NCBI GenBank assembly: GCA_011125455.1
Contig: VKHO01000052.1
Coordinates: 1 to 47,690 of the forward strand
Length of the DNA: 47,690 nt
From: Chlamydiales bacterium STE3
GTDB lineage: Bacteria > Chlamydiota > Chlamydiia > Chlamydiales > Parachlamydiaceae
Reading direction: 5' to 3'
How positions within the stretch are numbered: position 1 is the stretch's first letter; each line of letters starts with the position of its first letter. The position numbers and the translations under genes are program-made. The notes beneath the pieces were generated by a model. That model was given only the letters and a program-made list of their open reading frames with translations, was not told the DNA's origin and ran no database searches. This document shows, in pieces, positions 27,672 through 37,538 of the stretch.

Positions 27672-29399
27672 TTAATGATACAGGCATTGAAGGATTGCAG
27701 AAGCTGCCATAATACGGAGAGATTGGAAAGGCTCATCCATTTTTTCGATTAAGAAAGGCAAACATTCCGCTTGCCCTATTCTTCCCATTCCTTCGATAAT
27801 TTGTTCTTTCATTTCACGTTGTGCTGAGGGATAAGCTTGCTTTAATGCTTGAATTGCCCTTGTATCGCCTCCCCATAATGCTAAAACTAAAGCAGCTTGA
27901 ATCCTAATCTTTGGGTGGTCATCATCCACTAAATCTCGAACGATTTCGATAGCGGCTTCCTCCCCCTCTGTGAGTAGCATTGCAGATGCAAGGCCTGTTA
28001 TTCCCCAAGAACGTTCCTTCAAAAAAGACTGGAGCGCATTCTTAGCATAAGGATGCTTCATCATGGCTAGAGTGCTAAGAACTTCTAATCGCACAAGTTG
28101 ATTATTAACTTCGGGATAATTGCTTATTAAGTACTGATGTTTAACATCACTAGGAGCATAAGCTTTAAAAACATGAAAGTCTTTTGACATCCAGCGCTCT
28201 TTGTTCTCCTCGATTCCTTTATAAAGAGCATTTAAACCCTCTTCTAATGCAATACGCTCTTTGATTAAAGCCATCCCAAGATTCATCTTGACAAAAGGGT
28301 CTTGCGTTTCTCGGCAAGCTGTCAAAAGGTAAGAACACGCTTTTTGTCCAAGAGAAGCTAAAGCTGCTGAGGCTAAAATTCTTAAAGGCTGCTTGTCATG
28401 TTGTAACCAACTAGTGAATAATTGAGGAATCTCGCCTGGTCGCATTTTTCCAGCTATCCAGGCAGCATAAATAGCAACTTCGGGATCATGATCTTTCTCT
28501 AAATCCGCAAGGCGAGAAACCCACCTATCTTCTAAGTTTTCTAATTGCATGCTTCCCATTGCTTGCAAGGCATTCTTGCGGACTTCTGCTTGAGAATCGA
28601 AAAGCAATTCACCTACTATATCCAGATTGTCTTGACTTCCCAGATGACCAATAATCATCGCGCTTAGCTTTCGCAAATCTCCCCGATTGCTACGAGACAA
28701 GCTCAGCAGCTCACTTCTTTCCATCTTATCAAGCAGATGAAGCAAAGCTTGTGAAGCAACAAATTTTTCTTCCATTGTGGTTGTAGGGCTTGCGACGATA
28801 CTAATTAAATGCTTTTCTGCTTGCCGTAGCTGCATTTTTCCAGCAGCTTCCAGCACGCCCAGCCGGACATTCCACTCCTTTTCTTGTAACAACATCGTCA
28901 AAATCTTATCACACACCTTAGCATCGCGCAATGTAGCAGCAACCTCAACCGCTACCCTTCGAACTAAGGCATTAGGATCATCAAGTGCAGAATGAACAAT
29001 CTGAACGCTTTTAGCATCTTCTCCATGATGAGCAGCGATCAAAGAAAAGATACGCAGTATTGGGGAGGAGGATTTAGCACCTTTTTGAATCGATCCCCAG
29101 GCCATCGCTTCTAATAATTCGCGATTTAAACCATCCTCAGGAAATAAATTGCTGTACTCCTTAAAAGCACAAAAAGCTCTATCTTCGTAGCCCAAATGAG
29201 CAAGAACTCTAATGTAGGCCTGACGTAACAGCTTTGAATGGGGATGATTTTTAACAGCTTTTTGAGCTTCTGCTAAGGCAGCACTCTCATCCTTAATAAT
29301 TAGATGCGCATGAATTCTACGAGCAAGGTCATCTTCCTCCGTAGCCATCATTAGGAGCGGAATAAGAGCTAAGATACAAAAAAAGGCTAACTTTGGCAT
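27672..29399 (-). CDS. Secreted or periplasmic HEAT-repeat protein
   Basis: The 575-residue protein starts with a signal-peptide-like segment (LAFFCILALIPLLMMA). A TPR-like helical pair follows near residues 25-90 (EAQKAVKNHPHSKLLRQAY). The rest is a long series of HEAT-type repeats, recognised by recurring phrases such as DDPNALVRRVAVEVAATL, DSQAEVRKNALQAMG and DDDHPKIRIQAALVLA. Such solenoids act as protein-binding scaffolds. No catalytic motif is present. Its start overlaps the end of the isochorismatase-like gene by 13 bases, making it the last gene of that operon. Similar proteins occur in Chlamydiae; the partner is unknown. Confidence 0.85.
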   Translation of the reverse strand: MPKLAFFCILALIPLLMMATEEDDLARRIHAHLIIKDESAALAEAQKAVKNHPHSKLLRQAYIRVLAHLGYEDRAFCAFKEYSNLFPEDGLNRELLEAMAWGSIQKGAKSSSPILRIFSLIAAHHGEDAKSVQIVHSALDDPNALVRRVAVEVAATLRDAKVCDKILTMLLQEKEWNVRLGVLEAAGKMQLRQAEKHLISIVASPTTTMEEKFVASQALLHLLDKMERSELLSLSRSNRGDLRKLSAMIIGHLGSQDNLDIVGELLFDSQAEVRKNALQAMGSMQLENLEDRWVSRLADLEKDHDPEVAIYAAWIAGKMRPGEIPQLFTSWLQHDKQPLRILASAALASLGQKACSYLLTACRETQDPFVKMNLGMALIKERIALEEGLNALYKGIEENKERWMSKDFHVFKAYAPSDVKHQYLISNYPEVNNQLVRLEVLSTLAMMKHPYAKNALQSFLKERSWGITGLASAMLLTEGEEAAIEIVRDLVDDDHPKIRIQAALVLALWGGDTRAIQALKQAYPSAQREMKEQIIEGMGRIGQAECLPFLIEKMDEPFQSLRIMAASAILQCLYH

Positions 29400-29959
29400 G
29401 TTTGTTTTTTTATTAGATTGCTAATCTCCTTAAATTTAAGATTTTTAGCATCTTCTAAAAGTTCGAATAAAACTGTTTCAGTGCTCGTAACTCTTGCTCC
29501 TATATCCCGAAATTCTGCAACCGCAGTGGAAAAATCATAAATTGAGCGAGAGGAAATGGCATCGTTTAAAACGGTAACTTCATAGCCTTTTTGAATCAAA
29601 TCTTTAGCCGTTTGCAGTACACAAACATGAGCCTCTAAGCCAACTAGAATCCATTGGTTAACATGCAATTTTTTTAGCTGCTGACGGATATCAGTATCCT
29701 TCCAACAAGAAAACGTCGTTTTACTATGGTACATTTGTTTTTCGCTTAAAACTTCTCGGATGGGCTTTAGCGTGCTGCCCAATCCTTGGGGGTTTTGCTC
29801 TGAGACCAGAATAGGCAATTCCAGAATCTGGCACCCTTCAATAACCATCAAAACTTTATCTAAAATATCGCATGGATGATCAACATAAGGAAAAAGCTTC
29901 TCCTGAACATCAACGACAAATAAACCAGCTTTTTTACGGGATAAAGTTGTATTGGCCAT
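29387..29959 (-). CDS. Isochorismatase-like cysteine hydrolase
   Basis: The 190 residues have the isochorismatase/nicotinamidase fold with the catalytic triad Asp17 (FVVDVQEK), Lys80 (HSKTTFSCW) and Cys113 (EAHVCVLQTA). The family hydrolyses amides such as nicotinamide, or ureido groups. The short form and QNPQGLG loop resemble YcaC-like hydrolases rather than a true nicotinamidase, so the substrate is not assigned. Its start overlaps the HIT gene's end by one base, so it is translationally coupled. Confidence 0.88.
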   Translation of the reverse strand: MANTTLSRKKAGLFVVDVQEKLFPYVDHPCDILDKVLMVIEGCQILELPILVSEQNPQGLGSTLKPIREVLSEKQMYHSKTTFSCWKDTDIRQQLKKLHVNQWILVGLEAHVCVLQTAKDLIQKGYEVTVLNDAISSRSIYDFSTAVAEFRDIGARVTSTETVLFELLEDAKNLKFKEISNLIKKQTCQS

Positions 29960-30294
29960 TATGCTATGGATCCTAATTTTTTTCCGCCTATAAGGTGGAA
30001 GTGTAAATGAAAGACTTTTTGCCCTGCCAATGATCCATTATTGGTTAATAAGCGATATCCATCTGCAATACCATGATCTCTAGCAATTTTCTGTGCTGCT
30101 TTAACGACTTCAATCATTAATGGATAATCTTCTACTTCCATAGATTGAATATCTTTTATCTCTTTTTTAGGGATAATCAAAATATGTACTGGGGCTTTGG
30201 GATGAATATCCTTGAATGCCAGAACATGTTCATTTTCATAAACCTTTTCTGATGGCACTTCTCCCCTAATAATTTTGGCAAAAATTGTACTCAT
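29959..30294 (-). CDS. HIT-family (histidine-triad) nucleotide hydrolase
   Basis: The 111 residues are the size of a Hint-type protein. The histidine triad is His96-x-His98-x-His100 followed by LIGG, with His98 the expected nucleophile. An upstream His37 in KAPVHILIIP is also typical. Hint enzymes hydrolyse AMP-amidate bonds. In Chlamydia a HIT gene sits beside a MYG1-family gene (CT385/CT386 as I recall), the same arrangement as here. Confidence 0.95.
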   Translation of the reverse strand: MSTIFAKIIRGEVPSEKVYENEHVLAFKDIHPKAPVHILIIPKKEIKDIQSMEVEDYPLMIEVVKAAQKIARDHGIADGYRLLTNNGSLAGQKVFHLHFHLIGGKKLGSIA

Positions 30295-31181
30295 TGTTCT
30301 TCCTTAGCTAAACTTAAAGTCAACTCCAGTGCTTTAAGAGCATCCTCTTTTGTTTCCCAGACAGAAATAAAGCGGCCTTTATGGCAAAAAATTGCCCCAG
30401 CAATTCCTGTGACATTTTTTAACTCATCATTACTTAATCCGGCCCAAGCTAAAGGTAGCGGAAAGCGCACTTTCATCCGTTCGTGAGAATTGGGCGGAAT
30501 TCCTCTTAACTTCCAATGTGATCCTGAGGGCATCACAACAAACAGAGCAGGATGATGCTCACCATCAAGAGAAAAAAAGCTGTCAATCCATGGTATTCCC
30601 TTATCAAAAAAAAGATAGCTTTCATTTTTCGACATGGAATCAATCACAATTTGACGGCAAGAGTTTACATAATGGTAGCGTTTCCATAACCTCTTCAAGT
30701 GTCCAAGACTGAATTCTAAAGCCTCGTGAAAAGCTTGATCTAGAGCTTCTCGTGACGCCTCATGATGAATTGGCGTGAAATTTGCTACAACTAGCGAATA
30801 GGTACAGACTCCTGGCAGCTGCAAGTCTGCCCCATTGTCATGGGCATCTACTCCTAAGACAAGCGATTGGTTAAAAAAATCATATTCCTGGCGATTCAAT
30901 TTATTGATCTCCAGTAAATACTTTAGCACCATTCCAGCACTGCTAAGCGGCCCAACATAATCAGCTTGGTGATGATCGAAAAGTTTTCTCGAAGGATCAT
31001 ACTCTCCTCCAACATCACATACATACTCACATTGCTGAAGTGCTATAGGATCTCTAGTTCTTATAATTTTATCTTCATCGACCAAATCAAAAAGCAGCAA
31101 TAAACCGCATGCTGTTACTTCATCTGCATGGAATGTGCCATCGTGAGTACCGATGCTTCTTAATTTTTTTTGCAATGCCAT
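30291..31181 (-). CDS. MYG1/UPF0160-family metal-dependent phosphoesterase
   Basis: The family is shown by HDGTFHADEV at the N terminus, CDVGGEYD and FDHHQ near residue 70, and NGADL further on. These give a DHH-like metal site. Eukaryotic MYG1 has 3'-5' RNA exonuclease activity; bacterial members are poorly studied, so the substrate is open. The 296 residues are close to normal family length. Its stop overlaps the HIT start by four bases. It is the first gene of the operon, and its promoter should lie in the gap before 31560. Confidence 0.9.
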   Translation of the reverse strand: MALQKKLRSIGTHDGTFHADEVTACGLLLLFDLVDEDKIIRTRDPIALQQCEYVCDVGGEYDPSRKLFDHHQADYVGPLSSAGMVLKYLLEINKLNRQEYDFFNQSLVLGVDAHDNGADLQLPGVCTYSLVVANFTPIHHEASREALDQAFHEALEFSLGHLKRLWKRYHYVNSCRQIVIDSMSKNESYLFFDKGIPWIDSFFSLDGEHHPALFVVMPSGSHWKLRGIPPNSHERMKVRFPLPLAWAGLSNDELKNVTGIAGAIFCHKGRFISVWETKEDALKALELTLSLAKEEQ

Positions 31182-31560
31182 ATTGACTGTGCCATAATTT
31201 CGAATCCAGAATTATTGCAAATCATGATTTTATGGAAAACGAATAATTTTTTGACTTATCGACAAAGCAATGTTCACAACGATTGCTAAAGCAATTTATT
31301 CTGTAAACAATACGACCCTTTACACTAAAAAACTTAAGCAACTGATAACCAAAAAGTTATGTTAATATATTTTTTATCAAATTCTAAGCGTTATTTTATT
31401 TTCAACAACAAAAGAAGAAATTTGACAACATCATTAACATTTTTCCCACAATAAAAAGGATCAGTTCCATCAAAAAACTTTATTTAAGCGTACAAATTGC
31501 GAACTATCTTTTTTTGCATTATTTTGCCTTTTTAAATCATTTTAAGTATCTTGGCAGGTT
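31182..31560. other. Divergent promoter region
   Basis: This separates the minus-strand MYG1 operon from the plus-strand LOG-domain gene, so it should hold both promoters. A TTGACA occurs at 31422-31427, but no good -10 element sits 16-18 bases later. A TTAATATATTTTTT segment near 31361-31374 is the best AT-rich candidate. No gene is visible. Confidence 0.4.
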
Positions 31561-33687
31561 ATGGAAACATACTTTACTTCACCCCATTTTGATCTTGTGA
31601 CGCCCGATGGCTGCGTCACAAATTTTACGAGAACTTCTCCAAAAACAGCTGATGTCATTGTTTTTATTGAGAACATCTCTCCGCGTTTCATCGGCTTTCA
31701 AATCGATGCGCATAGAGTTATCTTCAATATTAAAAGCACGCTCGCTCAGATCGGCGTTAACGGTATTGGCGAAGAGCTAGAACTCGATCCAGGAAGAGGC
31801 TGTGCCCAGATTAAAGTTAAATTAACCGCCATTGGCTTACTTGGCATCGAAATGCTATCCCACATTAAAGTAGGAGCTTACATTGGCAAGTTGTTTGCTG
31901 CTGATGAACGCCGCAAAGTACGGGATCCCGATTACCTTAATCGAATGTTCGGGCGTTCCGATCGATGGGGTGAGCCGCTTCTTTCGTTAGGCGGATTACA
32001 CGGTAGCAATGACCTTATTTTAGATAAAGTTGATGGCTACACTGTAGCTTACCTCACGTTGTTAAACGGCCGAGTCCTCTATGATGACACAATGGAAGGC
32101 TTTTTGCCTACGATCGGCAAGTCAATGATTGCTGATTTATCGATGCGAGAATGCCTTAAATTACATCAACAATGGCATCCCGGCATGCCTCGTAACATTG
32201 ATAATGATGAATTACTACTTGTAAGGACAATGCCACTGCATATTCGTACCGTTTATGCTAAAGTTGTTGATAGCTTGGTCTCTTTCGGTTATCAACACAC
32301 CTCAGCAAATGTTTTACAGCCCGATACTCAGGCATCAGGAGATATTTATGAATTCTATGGAAATAGCAAAAGAGAGCTGACAGACATTCCCCTTGAATTC
32401 TATACACTTGAACCCTATCGGGAATACGTTTTCTTTCAGGATAGAGATCAACTTCAAGCCTCCATAGAGGATAATACGAGTCTTTTCCAAGCTTTTGAGA
32501 CAGCGCCAGGACCTGAGGAGAATCGTGCAAGCGTTTTCGTTGTTAAAGGAGAGCAGCTCTTAAGCCTCAAAGAAGAAGATTGGATTACAAGAGAACCCAG
32601 ACAAACAGAATTTCCCGGTCTATCCCAAGGATCAAGACAGGCTCTAATGGTAGAACGCTATATTGAACAGCAACCTTCCTACCCCTTTTTAAAGGCCATT
32701 GAAGATGAAAAGATTACGAGTCAGGGTATTCTTCTCACGCGCTATTTCCCTTCCCCCTTAATGAAAAGGATGCTACTTAGCGATCAAGTGCAGCGTTGCT
32801 TAAAGCGTATTTATTTCCAAATCCCCTCTTACTCCTACCATAGCTTCTTCTCTGCAGAAGATCGCGCATTGCTTCATGACTTGGAAAAATTCGCTATCCC
32901 AGTTTACTGGGTAGATAAAGCAACAGGGAAAATTCTTCGGTATGTTCAAAAACCCGAACGAGATTCTGGAATGTTTGTACCACTTGATTCCGTTGACAAA
33001 TTTCTCAAATCCACCGTTTTCGGTATCTATGGCTCAAACCTTTTAGAGGGGGATTTCGAAGAGGAATTACGAAAGCTTATGGTAGGCATTCAAGAGATGC
33101 GCCAGGATGTTTCCCACCCTCTCTTAGGTAAAAACACTCCCCTTGCTTTAGTAACAGGAGGAGGGCCTGGAGCCATGGAGGTTGGCAACCGTGTGGCAAA
33201 AGAATTGAATATTTTATCTTGCGCCAACATAGTCGATTTTCGGCAAACCGATCGTTCTGTAGTAAATGAACAAAAACAAAACCCTTATGTCGAAGCAAAA
33301 ATGACTTATAGAATCGATAAGCTAGTTGAAAGGCAAGCTGAATTTAATCTCGATTTTCCTATTTTTCTCGCCGGTGGTATTGGCACGGACTTCGAATATT
33401 CCCTAGAAGAAGTAAGAAGAAAAATTGGTGCTGTTTTAGCTACGCCTATCTTGATGTTTGGAAGTAATGACTACTGGCGCAATAAAGTGACTACGCGCTT
33501 CAAGCTTAATCAGACGACTGGAACAATCAAAGGATCTGAATGGATTAGCAATTGCTTTTATGCCATTCAGACAGCAGAACAGGGGCTAAAAGTTTACCGT
33601 AGTTTCTTTGCAGGTAGGCTCCCTATCGGCAAACAAGGGCCTGTTTATGAAGAAGGATTCGTCTCTTCAGATACAGAAGGACTATAA
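31561..33687 (+). CDS. Conserved chlamydial protein with a C-terminal LOG-type Rossmann domain
   Basis: The 708-residue protein has no signal peptide. The C-terminal third carries the two hallmarks of LOG/lysine-decarboxylase-like Rossmann domains: VTGGGPGAME at about residues 531-540 and AGGIGTDFE ending at Glu612, where the family usually has PGGxGTxxE. In true LOG proteins this pair binds AMP of a cytokinin ribotide. The first 450 residues form a large domain I do not recognise. Its position next to the HIT/MYG1 block suggests the homolog of chlamydial CT387; this is from memory of gene order. A nucleotide-binding role is inferred from the motifs. An AGG lies just before ATG. Confidence 0.8.
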   Translation: METYFTSPHFDLVTPDGCVTNFTRTSPKTADVIVFIENISPRFIGFQIDAHRVIFNIKSTLAQIGVNGIGEELELDPGRGCAQIKVKLTAIGLLGIEMLSHIKVGAYIGKLFAADERRKVRDPDYLNRMFGRSDRWGEPLLSLGGLHGSNDLILDKVDGYTVAYLTLLNGRVLYDDTMEGFLPTIGKSMIADLSMRECLKLHQQWHPGMPRNIDNDELLLVRTMPLHIRTVYAKVVDSLVSFGYQHTSANVLQPDTQASGDIYEFYGNSKRELTDIPLEFYTLEPYREYVFFQDRDQLQASIEDNTSLFQAFETAPGPEENRASVFVVKGEQLLSLKEEDWITREPRQTEFPGLSQGSRQALMVERYIEQQPSYPFLKAIEDEKITSQGILLTRYFPSPLMKRMLLSDQVQRCLKRIYFQIPSYSYHSFFSAEDRALLHDLEKFAIPVYWVDKATGKILRYVQKPERDSGMFVPLDSVDKFLKSTVFGIYGSNLLEGDFEEELRKLMVGIQEMRQDVSHPLLGKNTPLALVTGGGPGAMEVGNRVAKELNILSCANIVDFRQTDRSVVNEQKQNPYVEAKMTYRIDKLVERQAEFNLDFPIFLAGGIGTDFEYSLEEVRRKIGAVLATPILMFGSNDYWRNKVTTRFKLNQTTGTIKGSEWISNCFYAIQTAEQGLKVYRSFFAGRLPIGKQGPVYEEGFVSSDTEGL

Positions 33688-33691
33688 ATTA

Positions 33692-34510
33692 CTACAGACC
33701 TTTCTGAGATTGCTCGAAATTGAAGTAAGCAGCTTTTAAAAAACCAGTCAACTCGTTCTCTGGAATCTCGGCAGCTGTTTTATTTTCTTGATTAAGAGAT
33801 TCTAAATAGAGGGGGCGTCCGTTTTTAACGATATTTTGCCAATAATTTCTCGCATAATGTGGAAATTTATTTAAAAATTGCCTCATCCCATTATAGGTAG
33901 GACGCGTCAAATTAATTCGATCCCCTTCCTTAAAGTAGTTTTTCCAGCCTATAAATGCTTTTTGGACTTCTTCAGGAACACCCTTGACAATCCTTGTTTC
34001 TCTTTCATTAGGTAAATTTTGAACCAAGTCTTTATAATCTTCAGGAGCATTAAGCCAGTTTTTTGGAGACCATTCTTTGCAGTACTCTAAAAAATCTTTA
34101 AATTCCCCCACAGTGATTTTCCTGAAAGAAAACTCCTTACTTAATAGACGATTCCAAACATGGTACAAGAAAAGCACATCGGGAGGAGCTGAAATAAATT
34201 CTTCTGCTTTTCCCGGGACAATTGTGATTCTCTCCATATATTCAAAACCTGGCAGATAGCCTGTCTTTGAAGTGACGTTTGCTCTCATGTACTCAGGGTT
34301 TTGCCAAAGGAAAAGGGAGAAATCGCGATTGGTGACTTGTAAGAATGGACTATCCTTGACAAGTTCCTGCTTTTTTACAAAAAGCCAGCTGCCCCCTCCC
34401 CAGAGAAGAGCAGCAAGAGCGGCAATTAACGCAAACCAAAGCCAAGCAGGAAGCGGATTTTGACTTAAGCTATCGTTGATGAGCTCATTATCGCTTATTT
34501 CTTTAGCCAT
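33692..34510 (-). CDS. Single-pass membrane protein, unrecognised
   Basis: The 272 residues have one hydrophobic segment near residues 22-46 (LPAWLWFALIAALAALLWGG) preceded by a short acidic N terminus. The remainder is a soluble domain rich in aromatic residues (GWKNYFKEGDRINLTRPTYN). That predicts an inner-membrane anchor with a periplasmic domain, by the positive-inside rule only weakly. It starts 2 bp after the DUF1207 gene ends, so the two are co-transcribed and may act together at the envelope. It converges with the LOG-domain gene. Confidence 0.7.
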   Translation of the reverse strand: MAKEISDNELINDSLSQNPLPAWLWFALIAALAALLWGGGSWLFVKKQELVKDSPFLQVTNRDFSLFLWQNPEYMRANVTSKTGYLPGFEYMERITIVPGKAEEFISAPPDVLFLYHVWNRLLSKEFSFRKITVGEFKDFLEYCKEWSPKNWLNAPEDYKDLVQNLPNERETRIVKGVPEEVQKAFIGWKNYFKEGDRINLTRPTYNGMRQFLNKFPHYARNYWQNIVKNGRPLYLESLNQENKTAAEIPENELTGFLKAAYFNFEQSQKGL

Positions 34511-34512
34511 AC

Positions 34513-35547
34513 TTAAAAACCGTAAGTTAACCGAAAGGCAAGATAGCTTGTTGCACAGTGGCTAAACTGGCCCTCTAACGAATAGCCATCGTGGTACTCT
34601 AAGACAGCTCTTAGTCGTCTTTGTAAACCATTTAATTTACCAAACTCATACCCAAGAACATACGTTGTGTCAACATGCCTTCTGAAATTTGGCTGTGTCC
34701 GAAGATAAAAAGCAAAGACTGGCTGTCCATAAAGCTGTTGAGAAGGGCTATAAAAACCAAATCGAGGTAATCTTAGCTCAAAACCTGTGGCGGCATAAAA
34801 GCGTTTGTTTTTGAAGGAATTATCTTGATGGACGATAAAACCTAAACCAGAATAAAGCCTAATTTCATCCGTTAAATCATGAGAAATGAAAAAGTCTAAG
34901 TATTCAGCACTAGGATTTTTACGGTGAAATCTTTTATGCGTTAAAAGGTATTCATCACCAACATGAGAAGAAATATGAAAACCTCTTAAACGAAACTGCC
35001 ATCGATCAAATGCAAACGTCAGAGGAAATCCTACATAATAATCTGTATTAATCAATGGAGAGGATTCTGTTATAGGGTCAAAAACGGCCCATATGCCTCC
35101 CTCAATATCAATTTGTAGGTCACCACAATAAGGGCCGATATTAATCTGGTGCCATCTGTATAACCCTGCAGTATCTCCAAAGGACACAGCCGCTATATTT
35201 TTATGTAAAGCGTTGTCATTAAAGCGCCAGCCTGCCGAATAGGTTACTTGGCGTGGATCTGCCATAAAGGGACGAAATAGTGGAGGTGCCTCAGGAAGCC
35301 ATTCTCCCCACTGACCGCTATAGTTATTGCAGTACCAGTCACTATAGTGTAATTGGTGGCAGCTCCAATTTGCATGGCATCGAGCTGTGTCAAAGCATTT
35401 AGAAGAGCAGTCGGCAGTTAAGTTGTATCCTTTATTATCGTTCTCAGGAGAAGTATCATTTGCCATAATATTGCATGGCAAGAAAGAGAGGATAGAAAAT
35501 AATAAGCCTTGGCTGGCCAAAGACTGTAGGGATCTTTTTAGGTCCAT
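34513..35547 (-). CDS. DUF1207-family outer-membrane protein
   Basis: A signal peptide covers about residues 1-29 (LLFSILSFLPCNIMAND). After a Cys-rich stretch (at least seven Cys between residues 45 and 75) the family signature appears: EWLPEAPPLFRPFMADPRQ. The remainder has alternating beta-strand pattern and ends in LTYGF, a C-terminal Phe typical of outer-membrane barrels. The Cys-rich stretch could form disulfides, in keeping with the cross-linked chlamydial envelope. It is the promoter-proximal gene of a two-gene operon. Confidence 0.8.
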   Translation of the reverse strand: MDLKRSLQSLASQGLLFSILSFLPCNIMANDTSPENDNKGYNLTADCSSKCFDTARCHANWSCHQLHYSDWYCNNYSGQWGEWLPEAPPLFRPFMADPRQVTYSAGWRFNDNALHKNIAAVSFGDTAGLYRWHQINIGPYCGDLQIDIEGGIWAVFDPITESSPLINTDYYVGFPLTFAFDRWQFRLRGFHISSHVGDEYLLTHKRFHRKNPSAEYLDFFISHDLTDEIRLYSGLGFIVHQDNSFKNKRFYAATGFELRLPRFGFYSPSQQLYGQPVFAFYLRTQPNFRRHVDTTYVLGYEFGKLNGLQRRLRAVLEYHDGYSLEGQFSHCATSYLAFRLTYGF

Positions 35548-37538
35548 AATGTTCCTTGTGATGTTTCAATTAAAGCATGTTCTATAGCGAATTGGAAAGT
35601 TTATTGGCAAAACTTTTTTCTTACTAGGGAGGTTCTTTAAACCCAATCTTACCCCTAAAATTTTACCATAAGCCTATTCGCTGCAATGAAAATAATTATT
35701 TATGATAAATCATTTACAACTAAAAATAATAGGACAAATTTTCCTTCAAAAAATCGTTATCAATTGATGTAAAAGTTATTTACTTGCGCGCTCGCTTTGG
35801 CCACAACCATGTTTAATGAATGACTGTTATTCACCTTTCGTTAGCTAAACTTCTTTCTGTAGAGTCAAAAAGTCTATTACCTAAAAAAGGGGGCAGATTA
35901 TGCCAAAATATTTATCCTTAGATAATTGGCAATCAAAAAGGCTGCCAGCTATACTTGGACAAGTTACATTCTGAACCTTCAGTGCTACCTTTCTTCGCTT
36001 CAAGTTATAAAATATTCAAACAATACTTCCTGGTACATCTTAATTTTAATAAGGTTTATTCGAATGCCAAAATTTCTAATGAGACCTTGGTTAAACTAAG
36101 AAAATAGTTGAGAATTGCTCAATATTAAAGTTGGCATGCATACTTGAGGAAAATCCACACAACAATCTTTTAATTTTTGAGCGTTTAATTCTTTTAACTT
36201 ACCTTTAACAGAACATCCCCTCAAGCAGAACTGACCAATAAAAAAAGCAATCCCTTTCATGTCGCTAGGATTGGAGCAAGCTTTCCTGGAACACTTTTAG
36301 CCTATCAGCTCATTATAAATGCACAACATTCATTTGCCTTGCAATTTTTGAGAAACAAAAAAACTCTGCGAAAGGCATTTTATTCGGGTTATATGTTAAA
36401 CGTGTCCATACATACTATAAGTGCTCTTCCTGACCAACCGGAACATTTCTTAAATTGGCTAGTGCGAGGGAAGTGCCAGTAGAAGAACTTAAGATTACTC
36501 TTTTCGAGATCTGAATATCGATCCAAGCGCAAATGTCCCAAGGAGACTTTATGGGCTTTATTTATAGGAAATTTTGATTGATGCTACATTGTTAGCAAAC
36601 ATAAAAAAAATCGATATGCGCATTTTGCATTGTGGGGTAATCGATTTAAATTCTCAAAAGCCCTTTTCAATTATTTGTAACGATGGGACAACACATTTTG
36701 CCACTATCTACGTTTTGGAATGCGGCATTTCTAGTAATAAATCATTTCCTTCAGTAGCCAAAAACGAATTTTATTTTATCCATTCAATGCGAGGCTGGAT
36801 GTGTTAGTCCTACTAGAAAAAAGCAGTAAAAAGACAAAATCTTTGTGCTTGTGTACATCTTGAAATGAAAAAAATCCCCCCCGCCTCTTGCCTTTCCCTC
36901 TCCTCGTAAAGGCAAAAAATTTACTAACAATTTTTCGGCAAGCAACTAACTAAGCTGAAAATCAAGGATTCAGCTGGAGGCATGTGCTTGACGAGATACA
37001 TTCTGATCTATAAAGTCTTTGGCACCCACTTTGATACTAGGGAGAAAAGAAGTTGCTCCCCTTTCTTCCACTTTGAAATCGTCATCGCCACCATATGTCG
37101 CATATTGATTTAGAATTAGCGATTAGACTTAAAAAACAAAATCGTTTTGAACATTTAGATAGGCTATTCAAAAAATGTTCAACCAAGAAAGAAAGGCCTT
37201 AATGTAATGGTTCAGTTAATCGATAAGAAGAGGAGCATTCTCGCGGATTACCTTATTAACTGCGCTAACTTAATCCGCCTATTTTGCAAAATTCTTCGCT
37301 CTTGATTCAACATCTTATCGCAAAAGAACTGCTTTTCCTTGATGATTTGGGATTCCGCACCGCTGTCGATTCAACATGCTTTATTGGTGGGAGACATTGA
37401 TGACCAATAATTTGCACTAGGGCAGATGTTATGTGACGTAGAATTTGAGGTAACCGCCATTCTTAAATTAAGAGAAAATTGCAGAAAAACTGCACAAATT
37501 CTCTGCAAAAAATTTCTTTTATGATAGAAGGAAAAAAT
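35548..37538. other. Two-kilobase stretch of decayed, mostly non-coding DNA
   Basis: No intact gene is visible over nearly 2 kb. Fragments stand out. A 94-codon stop-to-stop frame at 36198-36482 reads NPFHVARIGASFPGTLLAYQ but has no start codon at its head. A 77-codon ATG frame at 36574-36807 has no usable ribosome binding site. A 36-codon frame from about 37093 reads SHIDLELAIRLKKQNRFEHL. A C-run lies at 36879-36885. I do not recognise any of them. The picture suggests one or more old genes losing their frames. The promoter of the sulfur-enzyme gene should lie near the right edge. Confidence 0.5.

Noticed and set aside
31422-31450. TTGACA as the promoter of the LOG-domain gene
   Set aside because: No acceptable -10 element at 16-18 bases; the -35 match alone is not enough.
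36574-36807. A 77-codon plus-strand frame in the decayed region
   Set aside because: No ribosome binding site, no recognisable family and surrounded by decay; mentioned only as a fragment.
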